Below are positions 49,433 through 60,476 of a stretch of 64,000 nucleotides of DNA, in pieces; position 1 is the stretch's first letter; the number at the start of each line of letters is the position of its first letter. Made by a program: the position numbers and the translations under genes. The notes beneath the pieces are model-generated. The model was not told the DNA's origin and did not search any database. It saw only the letters and a list, made by a program, of their open reading frames with translations. Source of the DNA: Chlamydoabsidia padenii (lineage: Eukaryota; Mucoromycota; Mucoromycetes; Mucorales; Cunninghamellaceae); the NCBI GenBank assembly GCA_025330725.1, contig JAIWND010000029.1, positions 62,001 to 126,000 on the forward strand. The letters are read 5' to 3'.

Positions 49433-51955
49433 TTAAAGGTCGAATTCAGGGAACCTGGATTCGAAGCTAGGATCCACATCAGGAGCCTGAGCAGCAGCCG
49501 TTTCGAAAGCCAACAAATCCACAAATTCCTTAAGATCAGGGGCTACCTTGTATCCATATTCAAATCTGTTTCGTTCATCAATGATCTTTTGATCCTGTTC
49601 GTGTTTGCGTATATCCAGACCAATCAAGCTTGTTTCCATTCCAATTTCCTTGACAGAGTCTTCCAAATCCCGGATAGAGTCACGAATAGAGTCGGCATAA
49701 AGCTGGAATTCTTTACGTTCTTCTTCAGCCAGTCGCATGGCTTCAGCCGACGTGTCCTTGTTACCATCACCACCTTTTCCTGTCAGTTTACCCATCTTGG
49801 CAGCAATCAGCGCCTTGGCCTTGGCCCGAATCCGATCTGCCTCCGTGACTTCACCATTAGGTCCAGTGCCTTGAATAGTGTCCGGCACCACAGGTTCACC
49901 TTGAGCTTTGGCCTGATCCATCTTGGCTTTTTGCACCTTCTTGGCCTTGAGATCGTCTTCAGTTTCATCCACCTGTTTGAGTAATCTGTGTAGAGTGTCG
50001 TCAATCATATATCGAATTTCAGAAGTCAGAGAGCGTTCTTGATCCGCCAGGCTGGAGAGCTCGGTCGTCTTGTCAATGTACTGTTCCCAAGTTGCCTTTT
50101 TGCCTGATGCACCAGATCGCGTGATTTCCTGCTGCAATTCCTTCACCTTGGTCTTAAGTTCGTTGATATCTTGTTGTTCTAAATAGGTTAGTTCGTCGAA
50201 TGTCTTGGCCACTTTTTGCTTGCTGTCTTGTTCCAGTTTTTGTAGTGTTGCCTTGTAGTCACTGATTTGTTTCCGCAGTTCCGCTACCCGAGTGGCCTTG
50301 CCACGATATTCGTAACTTGATGCCTTCTTTGGTGATCCACTGCCATCCTGTGAATTCCACCGAGACCGATCGGGACCCATGCGCCGCGCACTGGACACAT
50401 AGCCCACATCCTTGTCGTCACCATCGTCGTCATAGGCACCCTTTTTTCCATTTCGACGATGTGCAGGCCCTGGACTGACAGATCTAGAGCGCTGATTGCT
50501 ATATGGTGATGTTGGGACAGAGAGTGAGGTGGGAGAAGAGTTGAAGCTGGTCACACTTTTCTTTTGAGCAATGTTCTTGAGAATCGAGCTCTTCAGGCTA
50601 TCTACCGTATCCTTCAGTTCGCGTGTAGATGGAGGTATCAGTTCTGGTGGTAATGTTGTCGGTACGTTGTATCCATTGAGTTTTCGGTAAATCAGATGCA
50701 TCGCCACAGAGAATTCATCCACATTCAGCTTGCCTTGATTGTTTGGATCAGACAGGTTCCTTTTACAGATATAAAATAAAACACAAAATTCATTAGCATT
50801 AGCATGAATTTCATTCCCAGTGAGATAAAAATGACTTACCATATTTGCATCAACACGTTCTGTGGTAGGCCCGATTGATTAAAGATTTCCTTGGCTTTGT
50901 CACCCGTAAGATAGCCCACCTTATCAGTATCCCAAGCCTTGAATATTTTGCTATATTGTTTCTTTTCTTCTGTAGTTACTGCCCATGGAATCTTGACCTT
51001 TCCAGCCAATCGTTCATAATGATGTTGTTGATTCCGAGAATAGTCCGCTTTTGGCATCATTTGGTTCGCAAATGCCATATTGTGTCCATACATCCCAGTT
51101 GGCATGGGTACTTGTTGCTGATAGCTTGTTGCACCAACCGTCATCCCGGTCATTAATGGCACCTGTAGATTGTTATGCTGTTGATATTGCTGTTGTTGCA
51201 TATACAAAGGTGAAGCACCACCCGAGAGATTGTTGAGCAGGGAAGTGGAAGCTGAGCGTTGAGGTTGTGGAGAAGGAACCAGTGAAGAAGAGTTATAGCC
51301 TGTGGGTTGAGGTTGCTGAGGTTGTTGTTGTTGTTGTTGACCTGATAACATACCAGTAGGTTGGCTATTGATAGTCGCAGTTGAATAAGGCGCTTGAATG
51401 AGTGAGTGTATTTCGTTTCTAATATTGTCAGGTAACGATGTAGGTATGGCACGCCCCGTCATCTTCATTGAAGTCAAATACATGGCCAAGGCAAACTCGG
51501 GGAAGGTGAGGTATGGATTGTTGGTGACATTAGACAAGTCCCTAATTATATATTTTAATAGATGGTTAGCTACCTAGTATATACCTGTCACTTTATGTGT
51601 TTCGAGTAGCTTACCATATAGTTGCAAGAGTATCATCGCCTAGTTTTGACCTTGTGAGGACGTTCTTTGCTGCAGTGGCTATGTAAGTAATGTGATAAAA
51701 CAAAAGTTAGTTGTATATCTATTGATGATGATGGCAGTGAATACCAGAGTAAACCATACCTGATAGGGTGACATTATCGGTAGATGCTTGGGTGAAGAGT
51801 GTTTCGTATCTAGCTTGGTCGGCTTGAGTAAGAAAGCTGAGACGAATTCCTACAAAAAAAAAAAAAAAAAAAGATGGAAGCAAAAAGTGAGTAAGGCGTG
51901 ATAATTATAACTGAAGCAATTGAATGCATAACATACCGACACCAGGACTAGCCAT
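49433..51955 (-). CDS. EH-domain endocytic protein (Pan1/Eps15-like)
   Basis: Five exons: 51955-51937, 51849-51760, 51678-51615, 51541-50840, 50759-49433; 733 aa. EH domain 1 (about 8-95) spans four exons and ends [22 protein letters not shown] domain 2 (about 235-325) reads [20 protein letters not shown] and [20 protein letters not shown]. After it comes [13 protein letters not shown], a phrase typical of Pan1. A Gln/Pro-rich linker joins the EH domains, and the C-terminal half is a long coiled coil (about 430-700). The yeast Pan1 tail with Pro-rich and WH2 (Arp2/3-activating) parts is absent: the protein ends [11 protein letters not shown]. It is best seen as a shorter endocytic scaffold that binds NPF-containing adaptors (family knowledge); loss of actin activation is inference. 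Confidence 0.85.
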
Positions 51956-52133
51956 ACCAAAAAGACAATTCTTGTGGGGAGGAGAGAAGAGAGAAGAAAA
52001 GAAGCTTTAGCTTTTTTTTTTTTTTTTTAATGTTCTATTCATTGGGTACATTCAAACACCGCTTTTGACTTTTTAAAAGTGTAGTTTTTTTTTTTTTTTT
52101 TGTACTTTTCACTTTTCTTCCCTTTTAATTATT

Positions 52134-54676
52134 ATGACAATGCCTCTATTGACATTACCAAGAACCTGCTATCGATATGTAAACACCAAAAGGCTCTTGA
52201 ACAACGGAAGACTTTTACTCAATGTAACACGGGATGCTCGTTGGCTTTCGACCACTCCACCAGCCGCCAATATGGCCATGGCCACCCCTGTAATCAGCAA
52301 CAACTCGAAACTTGACGACCTCCGACAGATATTTGACGATCCTGCTATATGGAAACAGTATCAGCAACTAGCTCCTCTTTCAAACAACACACAACCTACT
52401 GGCATACTGGAACATCCTCACTTTGTCGATGCAGCTGGTTTCGACTATGCTGCCCAACAAGCCATACAACGAGCTCAAATCATCGTCGAACGTATATGCA
52501 ACGCACCTCTGAACGGAATGGAAGAAATGCAGCGGGTGGTGAAGAATCTGGATCGACTGTCGGACACTCTTTGTATTGTGATTGATTTGGCTGAATTTCT
52601 ACGGAACGCTCACCCTGATCCTCTCTTGTTGGATGCTGCCAATCAAGCTTATACTGACTTGTGTACTTACATGAACACACTTAACACAGACACACGGATT
52701 CACAAGGTAAACCAAAAAGAAAGAGAAAAAAAAAAAAAAGTATAGAGGGATCCCGAAACTCTGATGATCATGATTAACATTTTCCTTCTTCTTCTTCTTT
52801 ACTAATCATTTTCCAGGTACTTGCACAGGTTTTGGATAACAAGGCCATTGTCGAACGATTCACACCCGACGAACATGCGGCGGCTATAGTATTCCTGCGT
52901 GATTTTGAAAAATCCGGGATTCATCTCCCAGCTGACCAACGGAGCCAATTTGTCGACCTATCAGATCGCATCATCCAACTAGGTCGTGAATTTATCCAAC
53001 ATGATCCTCGTGGCGTCAATCAAGTCAGAATTCCTCGACAAGATCTTGATGGAATCAGCCAATCTTTATCACACACCATCAACCCTAAAGACGACCACGC
53101 CTATCTCTCAACATCCTCTTTGGACTGTCAATTGGTACTCAAGTATGCTAAAAAGGACCAAGTCAGAAAACAAGTATATGAAGCACTGAATTCTGCAAAC
53201 AAAGAAAGTGTCATGATCTTGGAATGGCTTATGAAGACGAGAGCAGAATTGGCAAATCTTGTTGGACAACCTACATACGCTGATATGCAATTACAAGACA
53301 AAATGGCGAAAAATCCAGGTAATGACAATAGGAAATGCATTGTGATGCCTTATGATTTAATAATTATATCTGTTTTTCTTATAGTAAATGTGGACGCCTT
53401 TTTACGAACCCTTTTGAAACATCAATCACCAGCAAGCACAAATGATATCAGTATCCTCCAACAAGTGAAACAACAACATCTTGGATCACCTGCAACAGTA
53501 ACATCCGTCAATGCATGGGATCGTGATTATTATATGCATCGATACAACATGACTCAACCCCGATCCTCACATTCAACACCTTACTTTACCGTTGGCTCGG
53601 CGATTCGTGGTCTGTCTAGGCTGTTTGATCATTTATACGGTGTCCACTTTGAACCAACACGCATGAAACCTGGTGAATCTTGGCATGAGGATGTACGGAA
53701 ACTCAACGTAGTGTGCGAAAAGGAAGGCAAGATCGGAACCATTTATTGTGATCTCTATGGACGACCCGGAAAGACGACCAATGCGGCACATTACACCATT
53801 AGAACATCACGACGAGTCGACGATGACGATCAAGAAAACGACCTCCGATATGCCTTCCCTCATCAACAAGTCTCATCAGCTCAATTCCTACCACCTACAC
53901 AACTCGAACACCTTGCAGCTTCTGTCTCTGGTCGACCTGGTCTCTATCAATTCCCAGTGATTGCTCTTACCTGTGACTTTGGCCATGGCAGTAATGGCTT
54001 ATTATCCATGTTTGAAGTCGAGACTTTATTCCACGAAATGGGCCATGCCATGCATTCGATGCTTGGTCGGACGGATTATCACAATGTATCAGGAACAAGA
54101 TGCGCCACTGACTTTGTTGAATTGCCTTCGATTCTCATGGAACGATTCGTCTCTCATCCAAAGGTGCTACCATTGTTTGCTGACGATGGATCGAATGTCA
54201 CTCCTGGAGCGGTGAATGCTTATTTACAACAAAAACAACGCTTTAGTGCCATTGAAATCAACAATCAGGTGCTCATGTCCATGGTGGATCAACAATATCA
54301 CTCAATCAAAGCCAATTCTCCTACCTCAACTGTATCTATATGGCACCGACTACAAGATGATGTGGGTCTGTTCCCTAGTGTCCCGGGCACCATGTGGCCA
54401 GTCCAGTTTGGTCATCTCTTTGGTTATGGTGCTGGCTACTACTCTTACCTCTTTGATCGCACTTTGGCTCAACGGGTTTGGAATAGGTGTTTTGCGGCTG
54501 ATCCTTTGGATCGCGAAAAGGGTACTGCATTCCGGGATCAAGTGCTTAAATGGGGTGGTGCAAGGGACCCTTGGCATTGTGTAGCAGGGATCCTTGGGGA
54601 GGAAGATGGCGAACGTATTGTTAATGGTGACGAACGGGCAATGCGAACTGTCGGTGATTGGGGAATCGACATGTAG
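52134..54676 (+). CDS. OCT1: mitochondrial intermediate peptidase (M3 metallopeptidase)
   Basis: Three exons: 52134-52706, 52817-53318, 53385-54676; 788 aa. The N-terminus is a basic, Ser/Leu/Arg-rich matrix presequence (TMPLLTLPRTCYRYVNTKRL, then a second arginine-rich stretch). The zinc motif HEMGHAMHSM starts at about His575, with a downstream Glu in DFVELPSILMERFVSHP as the third zinc ligand. The M3 C-terminal substrate-site region includes GHLFGYGAGYYSYLFDR. The enzyme removes octapeptides from matrix proteins after the first MPP cut. The length fits fungal Oct1. Intron 2 is exactly 66 bp, in frame and free of stops, so retention would insert 22 residues; removal is preferred because splice sites are good and the insert is hydrophobic. 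Confidence 0.93.
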
Positions 54677-55368
54677 ATACTAATGTTGTAAACTCCCAAC
54701 CTCTCTCTTACCTATAGACTTTATACATACATATTTAGATAAATCCCTTTACTACATTAGTATAGCTTTAAACCTTTGTATATCCTTATTAAAACAACTG
54801 ATTCAATAAAGACAAATTCCTACTTTGATATTTTGTGTTATCTTACATTCTATCATGTGTGGTAAATGGGAAGTCATCTGGGTCAGATTCGACGAGTTGT
54901 TTAGGTCTTGGCGGGATTTAAAATTTGTGAAATTCATGCACATGTACGGAAGTCCATTTTGGTTATAAGAGAGAAAAAAATAAAGTGCTAAAAGTGGTTG
55001 CGTTTTTATTTCATGTCCAAAGAAAGGATTTGTATAGTTGTTTTTCTTAAATCTGTATTGATTACTATTGATGGCATGTTAATAAGGAGAAGGGGAAATT
55101 GATAAAGAGCGGGATTTGAATAAGGTCTTGATTACATTAGTTAACAGGATTTAAATCACACCCTATTTTGCATTTCATAATGAGATGATAAAGTTCATAC
55201 AATCAGCCAAATAAAAGACTGTAAATTTTATTAAAAAGATATTGTGTATAGACAACTACTAAACTAGTTATAACAAAAAAAAAAGGGGGGGAAAGGGGAA
55301 TGATACTACAACTAACTATGGTAAACAATAAAAATAAAAATAAAGATGATATAAATGTATATGATATT
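54677..55368. other. convergent intergenic region
   Basis: 3' ends of OCT1 (+) and the 5-phosphatase gene (-). Two motif copies (54911-54922, 55109-55120) sit here although no start codon is near on either side. No gene seen. Confidence 0.5.
54805..54810 (+). terminator. AATAAA polyadenylation signal
   Basis: Hexamer about 130 bp after the OCT1 stop codon. Confidence 0.45.
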
Positions 55369-58300
55369 CTAAAAGAGATTTTGTACAACATGTTCCACAT
55401 TCCAATGAGCTTCTTTCAAGAGCTGAGAGGCCTGCTCCAGAGTACATCGTTCATAGTCCGCCACATAACAAGCCTTTTTCTCCATGATCATTGCTTCCAA
55501 CAAATGGTACCAGTCCTTTTCGATCTTTTCCAACAGTCTGTCTCGTTTCTGACCATCTATTTCCTTGACTTGTATTTCGTAAGCTGCGCTAATCGGACGA
55601 TGATCGGAGGCCCTGATTTCGTGTCGACGGTAATGGATGTTGTGAGCCATATTGGATCGACAAAGGACACGATCACACCAAGCTGGCACCCGTTTCTTTT
55701 CCGAGCTGTCGTAGTTATCAGTGCCACGGTCATACTTGTACGTAGGATCAAACATGAGAGGAGGTTCTTTGAACCATAGTAGCTTGAAGAGTGGATTGAT
55801 GATGTTTTGTCGTTTGAGTTGATCGTGCACCTGTAATGTTTCCCATGCCGCCGCCTTGTCTTTTCGTTTCAGCAAGTCCAACACCTCTTTTCGTTCCATA
55901 GCAATACGGTAGTTTAAGTCGCCACTTAGGAAGCAGTGTTCGTGATCGAGAATAAGACTGCCGTCGCCACCATTACTAAAAACATCCAGATACTGTCCAT
56001 GTTCCGGAAAGTTGGCAGAATGAAGAATGTTTTCGGCGTTTGCATTGCGTTCTTGTGTATGAGATTGACCAGCCGCAAGATGACAGTTTACAAAGCAGAG
56101 AGAGGAATGATCGAATAAGAATCGGATCGCCACACCACCTTTGTTGCCATGAATGCTCTTGTTCATCACCTTGAGTCCAGTCTTGACCACAGTAGAGTCG
56201 GCGTTCCAAACCCGGTGCATTTCGCTTGTCTTCACAAAGATACAACTGAAGAGTCCAACCAGTTGATCTGTCATCACCACCGAGTATACATCATGTCCAT
56301 AGTTGTCGCCAATCACACGAATCAAATGGTCATGCCAAAGGCGATATCTGTGTGTGAGCATTTCTTCCGCTTCTTGGAGGGTATCACTTTTTTTTCGCGA
56401 TGAGAATAAGGATTCTAGTAAAAAGGAGAGGGTACGCTATTAGTTAAGAGTCTGTTTTCTTTTTCGTTTTCTTTCTTTCTTTCTTCTAATGTCTACTTAC
56501 TTGCTGTTTGTTTTTTTGATTCAAGATCCACAATTTCTTGGATTCCTACCACAATGATATCTGGATCATCAGCCGCGCCTAACCATTGATGTACCAATTC
56601 ATCATCCTGTCCCACCAGTTTTTCAGGTTTGTTAGCATCGATATTCCAAGAGCATATCATCACCCGTGCTGGCTTGTAATTGCAATAGTTTGGTGCTTGC
56701 TTTTGTAATTGTTGATCTAATACAAAAAAAAAAAAAGGATTAACATCCATTACCCGTCTTTCCATTCTTCTCTTTTACTTACTTTGCCAGTTTTCCACCA
56801 TCAGACCATCCCAAATAGCCACATTTCCATGAGAATCACCACTAATGACATGAAGAGTCTTTTCATTCATTACAAAGCTTGTATCATTGACTAAAAGGGA
56901 AACCACAGCGCCTTGATGAGCCCGCCAAGTTTTCACTACCAACCATTTGTCCGGTCTTGTATCATACACATAAATCATCCCCGTGTTGTAGCCAGTCCAG
57001 AGATAATAGTCGCCCACCGTAGCCATTGCACAAATTCCATAGAGCGAGACAGCATTGACTTGAACTTTTTCCATGGTTTCAATATCCCAGGCGCTTACCC
57101 TACCATCGTCATGACTTGCAAACACCTGACGAAGATGGAATGGGATGGTGACCAGTTGAGTGATATTGCCCAGATCATTAGGAATCCGCACCGGTTTGTC
57201 GTCAAAGGAAGCATTGTTGGAGACATCGCCTAAACCACGAAAGAGATGGATGGTCCTGCCACTTGATATCCACAAATCCATACCGACGATCAAAGCCGCT
57301 ACTGCTTTTGGTGTCACGAGATGTTTCATAGGTTGGATTTCAAACGGATGATGATCGTGTTGTTCTTGTTGAGAGTTCTTCATGACCGGCCAGATCGCCA
57401 AGAGCCCGCTTTCATCCAATGTCCAGAGATCCACGTTCCGCCGCCTGAGCATAAATGACACTGGGTGTTTATGACAAGAAGAAGTCTTTCCAATGATTTC
57501 ATTCGTTGTTGCATCCATTGCCACCAAAGTTCCATCCTGCATCCCTGCCCACAAGTATCGTCCTTCATCCTTGGGTCGTAGTGGTGGAGCAAACACATAG
57601 CTTCGGATCCGTTCATTATCGTTTGGCCCCACAAGATCCACACCGAATGTCATACGACAGGTTGTTGAGTTCCATATCTTGGCCTGATGTACACCTGTCG
57701 CCAAATATGATCCTGCTACTGCCATGGGTTGATTTGATCCTCGATGTTGTGCACCAACCAGTCGTCGTTCGCCATGGTCGTCGATTAAAGGTGGATTCCG
57801 TGTTGCGTTACTAAAATCAGGATATACACTCTTCGTCAAGAGGTTGGAAGGAGTTGTTGTTAAGCCTGACCGCTTGGTTGGCCCCATCGTTTGAGCTCGT
57901 TTGAGGTTGGATGCTGAGGCTGTTGCTGGTGCTGAAGGCTGTTGTGTTGCTGCTTGGTTACCCGAGTTGACTATAGGATGAGTCACACGATCTCTATGTT
58001 CGTAAGAATGATTGATGGTGTGTGACCTTGCCAAAGTCGAAGATGATGGTCGAGGTGGAAGTTGAGGTAGAGGATCAAATGAGTTTACATTAACAACCAC
58101 CGGTCTTGGTGGTAAGATAGGTGGAGGCAAAGCAGTGCCACAAATGTCTGATCCAGAAGGAGATGTTGCTAATACTGTCGGTGTTTGCTGATGCTGTGAA
58201 GAGATTGGTATAGGCATAGCAAGTGTTGATCCACCAATAATAGGATCAGCCTGTTCCGCAGATCGAGCAGAGCTATGGTATTTTTTACTTGGTGGTGGTG

Positions 58301-59141
58301 GTGGTGGTCGGTGCTTTGGTTTGTCGGTTGTTTTCTCCATAGTTGAATATCTGGTTTGTGGTGCATCGTTGTACCGCACATTTTCCAAAGCATCAGTGTC
58401 ATCATTGTCGTCATCATCACCATAATCATCGTCTGAATCCCTACTGCTGATATCGGATATTTCATCGTCCAAAAAAGGATCCTCCATTTCATGTGTGGAG
58501 TGGTGATGGTTATCGAGTGGTGGTGGTGAGAGGAAGGAATTCGGTGGTTTAAGTGCTGGAGTGATAGGTGTCATTGCTGGAGACGATGGTGCCGATTTGT
58601 TGTCAAACTGCTGAGCCAAGAGTGATACACGTTTCGCCAAGGGTGTGGAAGATGTCGACGAATAACTAGCACCATCATCTTGTTTTGGTGTTTGAGAGCC
58701 GGAAGACGAGCCAGTTGGTTTTGGTGGTATACTTGGTGGTGCTTTGCTCGTCAGAGTTGCTGGAATTGATTTGGAATCATCTTTATTGTTGGTGATGGTT
58801 TTACTTATAAGTGTATTGGTAGGTGGTGAGAGTGTAAGTGGAGGTGGTGAAGACACTAGTGGTGCTGGCGGAAGAGGTGGTGAAGGCTCCGTTTTTGACA
58901 GAGTTGTTAATTTTGCCGGAGGGATGCTAGGTTGTTTAGAGGAGTTTGATGCTATAATCGAAGATGATACCGGGACTGTTGGTTTTCCTCCTGAGGGTTC
59001 CACATTACTAGTAGATGAGCTTCTGGAGGGAGCCATGACAGGTTGTTGCTTTTGTTGTGGAGTGACCGATTCTTGTTGAGCCCAACGTTTCTTCAGTTCT
59101 TGGAAGCTGACAGGTTGTTCTTCTTGATCACCAACGTTCAT
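55369..59141 (-). CDS. inositol polyphosphate 5-phosphatase with WD40-like N-terminal half
   Basis: Three exons: 59141-56783, 56716-56501, 56414-55369; 1206 aa. The first ~450 residues are disordered and rich in Pro/Ser, with several PPLPP-type segments. Residues about 455-785 look like WD40-type repeats (LATGVHQAKIWNS, SWNVDLW-like turns, VSAWDIETMEKVQ, ISGDSHGNVAIWDGL). The 5-phosphatase domain follows: VMICSWNIDANKP, IIVVGIQEIVDLE, HGNKGGVAIRF, FVNCHLAAGQ, CFLSGDLNYRI, KRVPAWCDRVL and SDHRPISAAYE carry the metal and catalytic residues. The end (LEQASQLLKEAHWNVEHVVQ) resembles a small UBA-like unit. It removes the 5-phosphate of PI(4,5)P2 or related lipids. Unlike yeast Inp51-53 it has no Sac1 domain. 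Confidence 0.9.
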
Positions 59142-59503
59142 TCTTGTTTATATAAAAGTGATAATAAAGTGAATGACATAAATCAAAGATAAATGATCAA
59201 AAGGGAAGAAAGGAAAATTTAAAAAGTCTTTCTCACTCTTTTTAGTGCTGGTCGGCGTTTTAAAAATCGAAGCAAGTGATATGAAGTTTTGTCCAAAATG
59301 AGTCTTGCCCAAATGACAATGAGGGCCTCAACATTATACTGCCACTTTCTTCGTGTACATAAAAGAGAATCTCATGTGATATGTTCCAAGCCAAAATAGT
59401 CAAGTTTTTCATTAGGACCTAATATGCTTCGTACGTAGCATTTTCATGGAAGATCGTCAGTAGATCGTCTCCCTGTTGCTCGCCCCCTATTGTACCATTT
59501 GCC

Positions 59504-59755
59504 ATGGATTCATCTGGTCCTATAATAAAAGTGATACCGGAACGACTGTTTCGATATGGATGTTATGGAAAAGAAAGGGGTGTGTCCAAAAAAGGAACTA
59601 TCGGACTTGTAATATCAGGATTGCTCTTCTCCAATCCTTTTGCGTACATGCTACCTGTATTAGTACTATTTCCAAAAGCTAAAAGCAGCAAATGTTTATC
59701 ACTTGCAACAGGAATGTATTGTGTGGGTGTGTGGGTTTATGCCAAAGGTATTTGA
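59504..59755 (+). CDS. possible small membrane protein
   Basis: Single ORF of 83 aa from an ATG in good context (GCCATGGAT). It has two hydrophobic stretches (TIGLVISGLLFSNPFAYMLPVLVLF and LATGMYCVGVWVYA, positions about 32-56 and 68-81). No family is recognised, no introns are needed, and no polyA signal stands out. It may be chance. Confidence 0.25.
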   Translation: MDSSGPIIKVIPERLFRYGCYGKERGVSKKGTIGLVISGLLFSNPFAYMLPVLVLFPKAKSSKCLSLATGMYCVGVWVYAKGI

Positions 59756-60299
59756 GTGCATAATGTAAGCAAAGCAGTGGGTCTGCCGGGGATTCAATTC
59801 GAGATCAAGGATTAATGCATAATATGCAAATGTCCACTCTGGTTACTTCTCTCAGTATTTATTATCCAATAGATATACAGCCATATTAAACATGTCTTTA
59901 TCTGACCATGATACGAAGAGAGCAAACCAAACGGGCATTGTCACCTTTTGATACTAACTCCGATGACCGTGTGTCTAGAAGGGGATACTGGTATCACCTT
60001 TAGGAAGATCCGCGTTGTTGCACTTGCATAAATAAAAGAACGACAAACTAAAAATGACTGTCCTATCATCGCACAGTAATGGTTTATGATGTTGATGAAA
60101 GTAAGGAGTCAACTTGGAATTCTGTATTGTACTTGGTTTAGAGTATGAGGTGGAACTTTTAGCAGAAAAAAAGGTTTAAACACACTAATAAGTTATCAAT
60201 GGGTCTTAATTACATATTATCAGCTTTTGTTACACAAGACGCACACACAACATAATCCCCCTCCCCATTTGAAATCCAGATTTTTCATTTCCACTCTTC

Positions 60300-60307
<8 letters not shown>

Positions 60308-60350
<43 letters not shown>
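60308..60350. repeat. 43-nt poly(T) tract
   Basis: Uninterrupted T run about 125 bp upstream of the RhoGAP start codon, within a pyrimidine-rich leader. It is the longest homopolymer in the window, and its assembly length may be uncertain. Confidence 0.85.
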
Positions 60351-60353
<3 letters not shown>

Positions 60354-60476
60354 CCGTATACCACTCACCAGCCCCTACCCTTCCTTTTTAATTTTTACCT
60401 TATACTTTATACTTCTACTTCTTCTCCTCAACATTCTTATTCACATTGACCTTCTTCTTCCTTCCAACACTTTTGT

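Larger units (their letters stand above)
59142..60476. other. intergenic region between divergent genes
   Basis: Contains the promoter side of the 5-phosphatase gene (degenerate motif GGCGTTTTAAAAATC near 59255), a possible small membrane-protein ORF (59504-59755) and a 43-nt T tract (60308-60350) before the RhoGAP gene. Nothing else is supported. Confidence 0.45.

Noticed and set aside
59780..59815. B-box-like sequence in reverse (GAATTGAATCCCCGGC)
   Set aside because: The preceding sequence on that strand has no A box or cloverleaf pairing.
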